A stretch of DNA of 64,000 nucleotides, taken from the NCBI RefSeq assembly GCF_023983475.1, contig NZ_CP092712.1, positions 1,426,001 through 1,490,000 on the forward strand, written 5' to 3'. The translations under genes were made by a program, and so were the position numbers. Numbering within the stretch: position 1 is the first letter of the stretch; every line of letters starts with the position of its first letter. Under the pieces are notes generated by a model. The model ran no database searches, had not been told where the DNA came from, and saw only the letters and a list, made by a program, of their open reading frames with translations. Source of the stretch: Aliivibrio fischeri ATCC 7744 = JCM 18803 = DSM 507. GTDB lineage: Bacteria > Pseudomonadota > Gammaproteobacteria > Enterobacterales > Vibrionaceae. This document shows positions 45,409 to 55,187 of this stretch, piece by piece.

Positions 45409-47331
45409 TTAAATCGAATTGGTCAATTCGGAAGGTCTTAAGAAGTTACCTTCTAGTTTTAAGATTTCTCGATAATACATTTCAAACATAAAAATATTCT
45501 TTACGTATACTCGAGTTTCTTTAAAGGAAATAGACTCTATATAACCAAATATATCGATCTCTTTACTTACTGCTCTTCGCCATACCGTCACCATAGTTGG
45601 TCCTGCATTGTAAGCAGAAAATGCGTAAGCTCTATTGTTCTTATAGCGAGCAAGCAAATGACTTAAGTAACGGCTACCTACGGCAACATTTTTATCTAAA
45701 TCAAACAAGTCACTCGAATGTCGATAATTTAAATTATACTTCTGTGCCATAAATGCAGCAGTACTTGGTAGCACTTGCATCAATCCGCGAGCACCAACAG
45801 GTGATTTGGTAGTTAGCTCTAAGCCACTCTCTTGTCTTGAAAGGGCTAATAGGGTTACAGGATCCACATTATATTTAGCACCATAGCGTGAAAACTCTTT
45901 CCAATAACGAACAGGAAAACGCAAATAAATATAATCCCATAACTCCCCACGAATGGTGGCTTCATGTGCAAACAAATGCCAATGTTTCTTTTTAGCATAA
46001 CAAGCTAAAACCGCACTCTTGGCTTGATTTTCTTTTGCTACTACGTGACGCCAATGTTTTCTTGCAGGATATGTTTTACCTAATGCTAGTAATTCCTCTA
46101 CACGATCAATATCATCTTGATATGGCTCTATTTGCTCTTTGTTACACTCTACACGGGCAATAGGAAATCGAGGTTCTCTTTTTAGTGCAATAGATGCCGC
46201 AATACTATAAAAGTGTCTATTACCAGCAATGCGCTTTAAGCGTGTTTCACCAGACTCAGTATCCCCTAACTTCATTTCACTACGAGCTAACCAGTACTGC
46301 CATCGATATGACGCTTGTTCTTCACTAGTAAGCTTATTAATCCAAAATATAATTTCGTTCCATTCCGTTTTTCTAATTGCTAAACGGATACGCTGCTCTA
46401 GAACGAGATTATCACTTGAACGTTCTAAAACCTCATCTCTCCATTGGATTATTTCAGGATCTTTTGTATCTAGTAACCTAACGGCAAGAAACTCAAGTGT
46501 TGATTGAAGTTCATTATCTTCAAACGAAAAATGACTCTGTACAAAACTCACCTTATCATAAGCAGAATTTATATTGTGTTTTGCCAAATGCTTTAACGCT
46601 GTTTGAACATAATTACGATTAAATTGCGTATCTTCTTTAGTTTCAAAAAACACAGTAAACTTTTCAGGCTGACGATACAATCGCAGCATTTCCGTTAGTG
46701 TATCTTTACTATCAACCGTAGAGGCTAATTTTCGCAAATAGGTAATCAATCTAGGGTTCTTTGCATCAACAGCGTATAACGCACGCTCAAGTATCATATC
46801 ATCGGTACGCTCACCAGCCTTATCCCAATATGAAAAAAGCGAATTACAAGCGCTAGAGACACTCTCACCATCTAACCAGAGTAGCTTTGCCCCATCAAAT
46901 GCAGTGTCCAATTCATTCTCATGATAAAAAGCAGTGTAATACCAACATTGGTAATCTTGATCACGAGGTAACTCTGTTTGATAAGCAATTAAGTATGGCC
47001 AATTTTTGGTGGCAATCAACGCATTAAGGTAATCAGCACGAATGGATACGGAGAATGGATAATCAGCAAACTCGTTTGAAAACTGATTTACTTCTTCTGG
47101 TGTTTTATTTTTTAAATCAAAAAGAAAGGCACGATAATCAGCATACCCAGACAATGGATAGTTATCTAAATCTCCGCGCTTCTTATGGTAAACAGAAATG
47201 TCTTTTTTATTAAACCCTTGCTGAATCGCATCATAAGCGTAACGATCAAGCCATAACTCTGAAATCGCAAAAGCACTGTTTGAAACACACCCGAGCATTA
47301 ACCCGACAAATCCTTTTTTCATTAGTCGCAT
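45409..47331 (-). CDS. slt: Soluble lytic murein transglycosylase
   Basis: 640 residues. Start ATG at 47331 has AAGGA 6 bases before it. A signal peptide ends NSAFA. A long superhelical region (to ~residue 470) precedes the SLT domain with the catalytic Glu in LALSRQESGLE, then GARGLMQVLPSTA and AFSAYNAGP. It cleaves peptidoglycan glycan strands in the periplasm to 1,6-anhydromuropeptides. Length and layout match E. coli Slt70. No gene for TrpR follows, unlike E. coli. Confidence 0.93.
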   Translation of the reverse strand: MRLMKKGFVGLMLGCVSNSAFAISELWLDRYAYDAIQQGFNKKDISVYHKKRGDLDNYPLSGYADYRAFLFDLKNKTPEEVNQFSNEFADYPFSVSIRADYLNALIATKNWPYLIAYQTELPRDQDYQCWYYTAFYHENELDTAFDGAKLLWLDGESVSSACNSLFSYWDKAGERTDDMILERALYAVDAKNPRLITYLRKLASTVDSKDTLTEMLRLYRQPEKFTVFFETKEDTQFNRNYVQTALKHLAKHNINSAYDKVSFVQSHFSFEDNELQSTLEFLAVRLLDTKDPEIIQWRDEVLERSSDNLVLEQRIRLAIRKTEWNEIIFWINKLTSEEQASYRWQYWLARSEMKLGDTESGETRLKRIAGNRHFYSIAASIALKREPRFPIARVECNKEQIEPYQDDIDRVEELLALGKTYPARKHWRHVVAKENQAKSAVLACYAKKKHWHLFAHEATIRGELWDYIYLRFPVRYWKEFSRYGAKYNVDPVTLLALSRQESGLELTTKSPVGARGLMQVLPSTAAFMAQKYNLNYRHSSDLFDLDKNVAVGSRYLSHLLARYKNNRAYAFSAYNAGPTMVTVWRRAVSKEIDIFGYIESISFKETRVYVKNIFMFEMYYREILKLEGNFLRPSELTNSI

Positions 47332-47453
47332 CAATTATCCTTTTTCTGCATTTAATGAGTGTGGTATAGAGTTTCTAAATCTTCCATTAGTTATGATAGA
47401 TAAATTTTAAAAATGAGAGTGTCCCAATTTTGTAAAATCTGTTTTTTAGACAT

Positions 47454-47475
47454 AAAAAAGACTGGTTCCCCAGCC
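47454..47475 (-). terminator. Intrinsic terminator after the VRR-NUC-like gene
   Basis: On the minus strand GGCTGG-GGAA-CCAGTC (one G-U) is followed by six T, 28 bases after the stop at 47504. Confidence 0.7.
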
Positions 47476-47503
47476 CTCTTATAAAACAAGAATGATTTAG
47501 TAA

Positions 47504-48052
47504 TTACACCCCTAGCGGATTAGGAAATTGCACCACTTTAATGTCATAAGTTTTTGGTTTATACGCTTTACTGCCTTCCATTACATAAACTATTTCTACT
47601 TCACATTCCAAAACAGACTTAATGTTGGATAAACAAATAAGCTCAGCTTCAGATAAGTGTTTTCCGGCCTTTTGTACTTTCACAAATAGCAATGAACCAT
47701 CAGGCTTAAATAAAAACAATTCAGGCTCACCAGCAGTTAACCCAGTTCTTATCCCTTTTAGTAAAGAAAGCTTCACAGGACAAATATACTGAGAAAGCAA
47801 AACTCGGCCTGCGTCATACAGAGAGTTAGATGTCGGCGTATTCCCTAATGCATAAAACGCAGTCCCATACCATCCATTATCCAAATAATGCGTTAGTGCA
47901 TAACACTCATGAAAATATTTATTAAAGTAACTTTTGCAATCAACAAGCTCAGTTAAATCAATGGGTAACCAATCTTTATTTCCTTTCTGCCACTCTTTTA
48001 ATACTTGCTCTGGATACGTAATCACTTTTTCTTGTATCGTATAAATCATCAT
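47504..48052 (-). CDS. VRR-NUC-like protein with altered active-site motif
   Basis: 182 residues, soluble. The C-terminal half resembles VRR-NUC (PD-(D/E)xK) nucleases: TGLTAGEPELFLFKPDGSLL then LFVKVQKAGKHLSEAELICL and VEIVYV. In active members this reads PDL and EVK; here they are PEL and KVQ, so metal binding is probably lost. The N-terminal half (Cys in VDCKSYF, many aromatic residues) could be a recognition domain. It stands alone between slt and a MATE gene. Function unknown; the family link is my reading of the motif. Confidence 0.62.
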   Translation of the reverse strand: MMIYTIQEKVITYPEQVLKEWQKGNKDWLPIDLTELVDCKSYFNKYFHECYALTHYLDNGWYGTAFYALGNTPTSNSLYDAGRVLLSQYICPVKLSLLKGIRTGLTAGEPELFLFKPDGSLLFVKVQKAGKHLSEAELICLSNIKSVLECEVEIVYVMEGSKAYKPKTYDIKVVQFPNPLGV

Positions 48053-48141
48053 AAATCCCTTTTATGAAATACATAATATACGTACAAAAATATCATGATT
48101 TTTTAGCCCAATTTGTGAAGTATTTTAAAAATACAGCAACT

Positions 48142-49485
48142 TCAGTTCTCTATTTCTTCATAATGAGTTTTCACTCGTGCAATCGATACCAACAACTGCA
48201 CCAACAACAAAATGCCTGTTACTCCTAACCCAATGCCAATCCCAGCCCATATGCCACTTAATCCGAATATAGGCATTAAATACCAAGCCGCTGGTAAACC
48301 ACATACCCAATAACCAATAGCGGTCATTACGGTAGGTAAAGAGACAATCTTCATTCCTCGTAATAAATTGATTGCCAGCAATTGCCACGCATCAACAACA
48401 AAACATAAAGCAACAACCCAGATTACCGAGGTAAGTAAAGCTGACATATTATTTTCGCCATTATCTAACTGGAATAGATCAGCAATACTCTCTGGCCAAA
48501 TGATAAAGACAGCAGCAATAAACACACTCATTACCGTAACCAGTACAAAACTATGCTGTGACGTTTTCTTAATTCCATCCACATTGTTTGCACCAAAATC
48601 TCTTCCAACTAAGATGGCAGCAGCTTGCGAAAAACCAAAGTTGAAGTTCCAAGTAAAGCTCAAACATTGCAATAGGATTTGGTGCAAAGCTAATGAGGCA
48701 ATACTAATGGTACCCGCCATTAACGTACCACCATAAATCAACCCATGCTCCAATAAAGCAGCAAGAGCAATGGGTAGCCCCATCACTAATAAAGGAGTAA
48801 TCAACTTTATTGAGTACTCTTCTAGGTTTAACCAAGGGGCAAACGGATTGTATTCTTGTTGTTTAAAGACCCAAAGCCCATAACCTAGCATCACCATGAA
48901 TGCCGCAATGGCAGTACCCAGTCCTAATCCATGCAGTCCCATGCCAAACTGAAAAGTAAGTACATAACTAATAGGAACATTAAGGACAACCGTGATCACG
49001 GACATCACCATAATAGAACGAACATTGCCCAACGCGCTTGTTAAACCACGTAAAACCAGCAGTATTAGTGATGGAAACATTGCCCACTTTAAAGCATCAA
49101 CGTATTCCATCGCCAATGAAATCATTTCTTCTGGTTGTCCCGCTAAACGCAACACATTTGGAGCATAAGAAAAGGCAAATAATAAAATAACGCTCAATAT
49201 TACAGATAATAAAACCGCGCCCTTTATAGCAAGCCTAATTTGTTGGTTCCCAAACTCAGGTCTCGCCAATCGTTGCCCATAAGCAATAGCAATCAAATTA
49301 GCGACGCAACCGACCGTACTGCTTGCTACGATAAAAATAAAAAAGTAAACCGATGCCCCCAAGCCACCACCAGCTAATGCCGAAACACTTAATCGTGACA
49401 TCATCCAAACATCAGTAAGAACTAACGCCATAGAGATCAACTGAGAAATAATAAGAGGAAAAGCGAGCGTAAGAATTTTTTTCAT
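48142..49485 (-). CDS. MATE-family efflux transporter
   Basis: 447 residues, 12 membrane helices in two halves. The N-terminus ILTLAFPLIISQLISMALVLTDVWMMS is the typical MATE start, and the second half begins ITPLLVMGLPIALAALLEHG. It exports cationic compounds or metabolites using Na+ or H+. The substrate cannot be read from sequence. The divergent LysR gene at 49592 may regulate it (inference from arrangement). Confidence 0.9.
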   Translation of the reverse strand: MKKILTLAFPLIISQLISMALVLTDVWMMSRLSVSALAGGGLGASVYFFIFIVASSTVGCVANLIAIAYGQRLARPEFGNQQIRLAIKGAVLLSVILSVILLFAFSYAPNVLRLAGQPEEMISLAMEYVDALKWAMFPSLILLVLRGLTSALGNVRSIMVMSVITVVLNVPISYVLTFQFGMGLHGLGLGTAIAAFMVMLGYGLWVFKQQEYNPFAPWLNLEEYSIKLITPLLVMGLPIALAALLEHGLIYGGTLMAGTISIASLALHQILLQCLSFTWNFNFGFSQAAAILVGRDFGANNVDGIKKTSQHSFVLVTVMSVFIAAVFIIWPESIADLFQLDNGENNMSALLTSVIWVVALCFVVDAWQLLAINLLRGMKIVSLPTVMTAIGYWVCGLPAAWYLMPIFGLSGIWAGIGIGLGVTGILLLVQLLVSIARVKTHYEEIEN

Positions 49486-49591
49486 AAAAAAGATAGATTA
49501 AATAATTTCACATCACGTTATCGTTTAAAAAAGTAGTATTCAATTAATTAATCCGTCAGACTGGCATTCCAAAAACTCATGCGAGAATCTA

Positions 49592-50545
49592 ATGACACCC
49601 TATCCAACATTACCTTATTCACATAACGGCTTTAAAGCGTTTGAATCGGTTGCAAGGTTGATGAGTTTTACCTCTGCGGCAAATGAGCTTAATGTAACTC
49701 AAAGTGCTGTCAGCCGCCAAGTAAAGCAACTTGAAGATGATCTCAATGCATCTCTGATTATACGCAAACACCGTTCGATTCAACTGACGACCCAAGGTTT
49801 AGAACTGTATAAAACGTTACAGGATAACTTTACTTCCCTCGAATCAGTGATTTCATCTTGGCAAGATCCCAAGCCGAAGCGTATTGTTATCAAAGCAGCA
49901 TTAAGCTTTGCTACCCGTGCTCTCTTACCTAAAATTAAAGAAATGAATGAGAGATATTCAGATTATGAAATCGTCATCATTCCTTCTTTAGAAGAAGACG
50001 AAGCCCTCAATACCACTGATTATGATTTATTGATTTTCCATACAAGATTAAAAAATCATTACGATAATAGATCTAATTTTTCTCTGTTACGTGAAGAATT
50101 TATGGCACCGGTTTGTGCAACCAGCATTACAACAAAAGACACGGTGTTAGATGACGTTCTTCAATTACCAAGGTTGCATCCTACGGTTGATCATCTCGAT
50201 TGGATTACTTGGCTAAATAATGAAAAATATGTTCCCCATCAAAAAGTGAGAAACACCAGTTTTCACTCATTAGATCTCGCATTAAGTGCGTGTTTGTCAG
50301 GTCAAGGGGCAACCGTTACTGATCTCTTATTGATCTTACCGGAATTAGAAAGAAACTTTTATTACTGCCCACAGCACACCACACTTCAGCACAGCGCATG
50401 GGTATATTATATCCATCAACACACACATTCTTCAGCGATTAACGAACTTGTCGAATGGTTACAGCAGGAGGCAAAACGTGAGATTGAATCATTAAAATAT
50501 TTAGCTAAGGAACATCATTGGGGAGGAATTATTAACCAGATCTAA
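49592..50545 (+). CDS. LysR-family transcription regulator, GcvA-like
   Basis: 317 residues. The N-terminal winged helix (FTSAANELNVTQSAVSRQVKQLEDDL) is of the GcvA type. An effector-binding domain follows from ~95. It is divergently placed from the MATE gene (106 bases between starts), the common layout for a regulator and its target. Ligand unknown. Confidence 0.88.
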   Translation: MTPYPTLPYSHNGFKAFESVARLMSFTSAANELNVTQSAVSRQVKQLEDDLNASLIIRKHRSIQLTTQGLELYKTLQDNFTSLESVISSWQDPKPKRIVIKAALSFATRALLPKIKEMNERYSDYEIVIIPSLEEDEALNTTDYDLLIFHTRLKNHYDNRSNFSLLREEFMAPVCATSITTKDTVLDDVLQLPRLHPTVDHLDWITWLNNEKYVPHQKVRNTSFHSLDLALSACLSGQGATVTDLLLILPELERNFYYCPQHTTLQHSAWVYYIHQHTHSSAINELVEWLQQEAKREIESLKYLAKEHHWGGIINQI

Positions 50546-50559
50546 GCTCAACTGTTTTA

Positions 50560-51192
50560 TTACAACTCACTCTCTAGTTGAGTTAAGTAATCGCGCATAT
50601 ATTGAGTGCGTTTTTCGGCTTCAGCTACCGCAGATGTCGTTTTCATTGTATTCGCTAGTGTTAGCAACTTGGCATAAAAATGATCGATGGTATAAGCCTT
50701 ATCATTCGGTTCTCTGTGATAACAAAATGGATCATCAATGGAGTAAAGTGGTGAATTTAATTTTGTACTGACTTGTAGACAACGAGCGATGCCTATTGCC
50801 CCTAAAGCATCTAGCCTATCTGCATCTTGAACGATCTTCGCTTCTAACGCTCTTGTTTCTACTTTAGCACTAAAGCTATGAGCGACAATCGCATGGTGTA
50901 TCTCATCATAATACTCTGATGGATAGCCAATCTCCTTTAAAAATACCAACGCTTTATCCGCAGCAAATACCGAGCTTTGAGAACGGTTAGGATGATCTTT
51001 AGCAAAAGAAAAACAGTCATGTAAATAAGCAGCAGGAATAACCACTGCCTCTTTTCCCTTCTCTTCAACACATAGACGCTTTGCCATACTGACCACTCGC
51101 AACACATGGTTAATATCATGCGCTAAATCTTGAAGCATTTCTTTTTGGATAAAACTCAAAAACAGAGGTTCAAAATGTTCTATAGATTGCAT
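50560..51192 (-). CDS. HD-domain phosphohydrolase (YedJ-like)
   Basis: 210 residues. The metal-binding HD motif is visible: His in AHDINHVLRV, HD in AAYLHDCF, later His in IVAHSFSA and Asp in VQDADRLDALG. This is the layout of the YedJ/uncharacterised HD hydrolase group, which act on phosphate esters. Substrate unknown. It overlaps the previous gene by 13 bases on the same strand, so the two are co-translated. Confidence 0.86.
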   Translation of the reverse strand: MQSIEHFEPLFLSFIQKEMLQDLAHDINHVLRVVSMAKRLCVEEKGKEAVVIPAAYLHDCFSFAKDHPNRSQSSVFAADKALVFLKEIGYPSEYYDEIHHAIVAHSFSAKVETRALEAKIVQDADRLDALGAIGIARCLQVSTKLNSPLYSIDDPFCYHREPNDKAYTIDHFYAKLLTLANTMKTTSAVAEAEKRTQYMRDYLTQLESEL

Positions 51193-51848
51193 TGTTGTTT
51201 CTCCAACTTAAGTTCAGCCGATACTTTGGTCACTCGAACTGAAATCGCAATACAAATTAAATAAGGGCTTAAATACCAGAATATCTCTTCAAGTGGGTGT
51301 TTCTTCGTTTCTTGTAGCGTAGTTTCATAAACCTGTTTTTGAGTTTTATAATTATCAAACATACCACGCAGCCAAATCACATCGGATTCAATAATGCTTT
51401 GACTAAACGTAATTGGCGGTAGACTTTCAAATCCAATATTGGGTAAATCATTAAATCGAACAGATTCTAAATATTTTGCTGAATCAAGAAACCAAGAACA
51501 CGATTGTTTTGATACAAGATCATCCTCTACACCCGTCGCTCCAGAGCACAAATAGCTTTTTAATTGATTAACGGTATAACTATTAATGGATTCTAGGCTG
51601 GTTACTGCTCGTGTGTGTTCAGTTTCAGCCCAATCGGTAGCCACTCTTGAGCGAACCTCTGAGACCGTCCCCATCAACCCAATAGCGGCAACCAAAGGCC
51701 AAAGGTAATCCACTTTCTTCCATTGGATCTTCGTTAAATTTTTACCACACCATAATGGAATATGAAGAAACCCAGTCAGCAGCAATGTCATAAAGAAAAA
51801 GAAAGTCGAATGCGCAAGAATAATCTCACTACTAAAAAAACTATCCAT
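51180..51848 (-). CDS. Membrane protein of unknown function
   Basis: 222 residues. Three to four membrane segments: ~10-32, ~50-65 and ~195-212, with a central soluble loop (~66-190) containing three Cys. No family recognised. It overlaps the HD-domain gene by 13 bases, suggesting a functional pair, perhaps a membrane sensor with a hydrolase (speculative). Confidence 0.68.
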   Translation of the reverse strand: MDSFFSSEIILAHSTFFFFMTLLLTGFLHIPLWCGKNLTKIQWKKVDYLWPLVAAIGLMGTVSEVRSRVATDWAETEHTRAVTSLESINSYTVNQLKSYLCSGATGVEDDLVSKQSCSWFLDSAKYLESVRFNDLPNIGFESLPPITFSQSIIESDVIWLRGMFDNYKTQKQVYETTLQETKKHPLEEIFWYLSPYLICIAISVRVTKVSAELKLEKQQCNL

Positions 51849-51894
51849 AACTACCTAAATATGTTTATTTTTCTAAATATACAACACAAAAAAT

Positions 51895-51927
51895 AAGTAA
51901 TGGTGCCCAAATAGGACACCATTACTT
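51895..51927 (-). terminator. Intrinsic terminator after the maa-type gene
   Basis: 11-bp stem AAGTAATGGTG/CACCATTACTT; on the minus strand it is followed by ATTTTTT. It lies 67 bases after the stop at 51994. Confidence 0.72.
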
Positions 51928-51993
51928 AAATAAAACTCAGTGATTTAGCCGAAAGTAATTAATGAAAAAAAGTTCTTTCGCAAATAGCTCACA

Positions 51994-52539
51994 CTAAACG
52001 GATTTGATGACTCTACAAGGATTACCCACCGCAACGCTATTATCAGGAATATCTCGATTAACAACGCTTCCAGCGCCTATCACACAATTATTTCCAATAC
52101 GCACACCAGGAAGAACGGATACATTTCCTCCTAGCCATACGTCATTACCAATAGAAATACTCGCACCGAACTCCGTTTTTTGGCGCTCGATAGGGTCAAT
52201 CGGATGCGTACCAGTAGAAATCATCACATGTGGCCCAAACAGCACATTGTTTCCAATAGTAACCTTACATACATCCACAATCGTCAAATTATGGTTAGAA
52301 TAAAAATTACTTCCAATTTCAATGTTATAACCATAATCACAAAAGAAATTTGGCTCTATATGTGCTTTGTCCTTTATACACAGTAACTCATTTAAAATGG
52401 CCATTCTTTCATCAAGCTTAGTTGGGTCAGCTAAATTAAATTGGTGGCAAATCGCTTTGGCATTCATACGGTCATTTAATAGCGTTTCATCCCAAGCATC
52501 ATAAGGAAGCCCTGCTAACATTTTTTCTTTTTCAGTCAT
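51994..52539 (-). CDS. maa: Maltose O-acetyltransferase-like protein
   Basis: 181 residues. It starts MTEKEKMLAGLPYDAWDETLL, the N-terminal Mac domain typical of Maa, followed by hexapeptide repeats (ISIGNDVWLGGNVSVLPG, IGNNCVIGAGSVV) and CRVIKSV. Catalytic His expected in STGTHPID. It acetylates glucose or maltose from acetyl-CoA. The ATG at 52539 is used; the frame upstream has no conserved residues. Confidence 0.88.
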   Translation of the reverse strand: MTEKEKMLAGLPYDAWDETLLNDRMNAKAICHQFNLADPTKLDERMAILNELLCIKDKAHIEPNFFCDYGYNIEIGSNFYSNHNLTIVDVCKVTIGNNVLFGPHVMISTGTHPIDPIERQKTEFGASISIGNDVWLGGNVSVLPGVRIGNNCVIGAGSVVNRDIPDNSVAVGNPCRVIKSV

Positions 52540-52650
52540 TGAAACCTCAATACACAAAACAACTGAGGCTCTTATACCTATCTTCCATCACACATTCTGC
52601 TAGAAAGATCACTAATTTACGCTCTTTACTAAAAGCTTACACAAACCTCA

Positions 52651-53280
52651 TCAATTTCGGCTAGCGGTAGACAATAAAGCCCCTGCGCCGACAAAAACGG
52701 TTCCGCTTAATTTGTTAAACCATTTGGCACGCCCTTTAACCATTAGCCAGCGAGACGATGTAGAACCTAGATACGCATAAAACAGTAACCAAGAAAGCTC
52801 TAATACAATAAATGTACTCGCAAATATCAGGTATTGAGGAACGAGAGCCGCAGATGGGTCAATAAATTGAGGAAATAGTGCGGTAAAAAACAAAATCGCT
52901 TTAGGGTTACTGGCACCAACAATAAAGCCACTTACAAAATGCGCTTTAAATCCTGTTTTAATCTCTGTATTTTCGGCCGTTGATGTATAACTTTCTTGTT
53001 TTGATAAAAAGGCTTTTATTCCCATATAAACAAGGTATGTCGCACCTATCCACTTAATGATTGTGAATACCAATTCAGATGAAGCGATGACAACCCCAAG
53101 CCCAGTAAAAGAGAGTGACAAGATAATAGTGATGGCACTTAAGCTACCTAACGCCGTAAAAAAGCCATGTTTCCATCCATGCGTCACCCCTTTTGTCATG
53201 CATAATAATGAGCTGGGCCCGGGTGAAGCCGTAAGAACCAAGACCGCTAACACATAATAAATCCATATTTCTAACGCCAT
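52651..53280 (-). CDS. LysE/RhtB-family amino acid exporter
   Basis: 209 residues, six membrane helices. The family signature ASPGPSSLLCMTKGVTHGWKHG is at residues ~18-40, with VGASNPKAILFF later. It exports amino acids or derivatives; the substrate is unknown. The start ATG at 53280 has AGGAG upstream on the minus strand. Confidence 0.9.
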   Translation of the reverse strand: MALEIWIYYVLAVLVLTASPGPSSLLCMTKGVTHGWKHGFFTALGSLSAITIILSLSFTGLGVVIASSELVFTIIKWIGATYLVYMGIKAFLSKQESYTSTAENTEIKTGFKAHFVSGFIVGASNPKAILFFTALFPQFIDPSAALVPQYLIFASTFIVLELSWLLFYAYLGSTSSRWLMVKGRAKWFNKLSGTVFVGAGALLSTASRN

Positions 53281-53487
53281 AATAGAATCTCCTTATTCCA
53301 TTTTTTTATCCATAAAGGATCTATTAAAGCGTATATATGGAATTTTACAAATTACGCATCCCGCTCATCTTGCTTTAACGATTTCAAGATACCCAATAGT
53401 TACCTAAAACTGATTGCAAATTACGTATAAAAATCTACTATCTATCCATATTTCAAGTGATAAATTTCAAGTGATAAGGCTCTTTCT

Positions 53488-53946
53488 ATGATTGATCGTA
53501 TCTATAATGCTTATCAAGGCGAAGTGTATGGCAATGCTTTTTTTACTTACTTCTCCGAACACTACTCTATGCTCAGCAAAAACGAGTTATGGAACACGTT
53601 AATTAACGTTGAAGTGCTAACGGCACAATTACTAGAACCGACACTCGCAAAACATAGCGTCCAGTTTGATATCAAAGATCAAGCGATGTTAATAAAAGGT
53701 ACTTCTGATGCAAAAAAATGGATTCATTTAGAATGGAATGAATTAGTGAATACGTTGACTCACTGGGTAGAGCCTTATGAAGTGAAATATCGAGAATGGG
53801 CAGCAGAAGCCAGAGAAGAAATGGAAGCGTTTCAACTCATTGCTGATCATGAAACCGCTATTTATGAGTGTTGGAAAGCCGAGCTTAATCAACAATCAGG
53901 ATTACCTATTCTGCTCTCTTTTATTGAAAAGTATCGTCAGCGATAA
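53488..53946 (+). CDS. Hypothetical protein, helical, soluble
   Basis: 152 residues rich in Glu, Trp and Ala, largely alpha-helical by eye. It carries no signal peptide, membrane segment or recognised motif; YREWAAEAREEMEAFQLIADHETAIYECW could form a long helix pair. A terminator follows. Function unknown. Confidence 0.65.
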   Translation: MIDRIYNAYQGEVYGNAFFTYFSEHYSMLSKNELWNTLINVEVLTAQLLEPTLAKHSVQFDIKDQAMLIKGTSDAKKWIHLEWNELVNTLTHWVEPYEVKYREWAAEAREEMEAFQLIADHETAIYECWKAELNQQSGLPILLSFIEKYRQR

Positions 53947-53963
53947 GTTAGCTAAGCGTATTT

Positions 53964-53993
53964 AGGCTTTATCACTCGATAAAGCCTTCTTTA
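53964..53993. terminator. Terminator between two convergent genes
   Basis: Perfect 10-bp stem AGGCTTTATC/GATAAAGCCT with loop ACTC and a T-rich tail on the plus strand. The minus-strand gene stops 3 bases away at 53996. Confidence 0.72.
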
Positions 53994-53995
53994 AC

Positions 53996-54265
53996 TTACT
54001 GATTATTATCCCCTAAAAGGATGTCTGAAAGTTTACTTCCAATACTAAAGCACGCAATAAGTACAACAAAAACAATTAATAGCGATACGACATATCCCAT
54101 AAGGACGGATAATCCAAATCCCCATACGACAGAGAACACTAATCCTTGAAGTGCCTCATACGGCCATTGGTAAACCGGAAAATGAGAGCCTCCCGCTAGT
54201 AACAAGATAACTCCCAACAAACCCAACAATGACGCCAACAACCCAAATACAGTTGCTCTTTTCAT
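53996..54265 (-). CDS. Small membrane protein
   Basis: 89 residues with two membrane segments (residues ~6-24 and ~43-75, the latter possibly two helices) and a polar C-terminus ending DILLGDNNQ. No family recognised. Confidence 0.62.
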   Translation of the reverse strand: MKRATVFGLLASLLGLLGVILLLAGGSHFPVYQWPYEALQGLVFSVVWGFGLSVLMGYVVSLLIVFVVLIACFSIGSKLSDILLGDNNQ

Positions 54266-54418
54266 TTTTCTTTCTCAGCACAAAATCGAAGATACTAATT
54301 TACCGCATAACTTCAAATTATCAGAGCTTTTTAAACGATTTAAATTGATGGAAAAGACACCACAACCTACAGTAGAAACAATATATTGATATGTTCAATC
54401 GTTGTTTTGGAGAACATC

Positions 54419-55180
54419 ATGAAACTGATCTTAAATGCTGATGATTTTGGTTTATCAGAAAGTGTAAATAACGGCATTGTTGAGTGTTTTCGAGCAGGCA
54501 CAGTGAAATCAACGACCGTTATGATGAATCAGCACGGCATCGATCATGCCATTCAACGCTATAAACAAGGTTTAGTGCCCGACATTGGTTTGCATTTTAC
54601 GGTGACCGCAGGCAAACCCTTATCCAATCCAGAAGATGTGTCTAGCTTAATTGATGAGAATGGATATTTTCTCAATAGACAAACACTCATGACCAAACAG
54701 GTTTGCGAAGAGGAAGTCTTTTTAGAGCTGAACACACAATATCAAGCGGCACTTAATGCGGGTTTCAAGATCAACCATATTGATAGCCACCACTTTGCAG
54801 GTGTTTACCCGCCATTAAAAAATGCGTTTATTCGCTTTGCTAATGAAATTAACTTACCGGTGCGTAGAGTTGATAACATCGTTGCAGGTCAAGATACGCT
54901 GGCAGTGCCGACCCCAGATGCATTTGATATGCGCTTTTTTGATAGTGGCGCAACGTTTGAAAATCTAAAAGCCATTCTTTTAGAATACAAACTCACACAC
55001 CCTAATGGCATCGTTGAGTTAATGTGTCATCCAAGTAGCGAAAAGCACCACGATCTGATTGAGCTAAGTAGCTACAATGAAATGCGCAGTATTGAAAAAA
55101 ACATTCTAACCTCACCTGAGTTATCTCATTGGTTAGAAGAACAAGGCATTGAGTGTGTCGGGTTTAATTATCTAAATTAA
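54419..55180 (+). CDS. chbG: Chitooligosaccharide deacetylase ChbG (YdjC family)
   Basis: 253 residues. Metal-binding motifs of the family are visible: NADDFGLSESVNNGI at the start (Asp pair), GLHFTVTAG, and HIDSHHFAG (His). ChbG removes one acetyl group from chitobiose-type sugars so they can induce and enter catabolism, which fits a chitin-using marine bacterium. ATG at 54419 is preceded by GGAG. No chb operon genes are adjacent, so it is an isolated copy. Confidence 0.9.
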   Translation: MKLILNADDFGLSESVNNGIVECFRAGTVKSTTVMMNQHGIDHAIQRYKQGLVPDIGLHFTVTAGKPLSNPEDVSSLIDENGYFLNRQTLMTKQVCEEEVFLELNTQYQAALNAGFKINHIDSHHFAGVYPPLKNAFIRFANEINLPVRRVDNIVAGQDTLAVPTPDAFDMRFFDSGATFENLKAILLEYKLTHPNGIVELMCHPSSEKHHDLIELSSYNEMRSIEKNILTSPELSHWLEEQGIECVGFNYLN

Positions 55181-55187
55181 ACACAAC

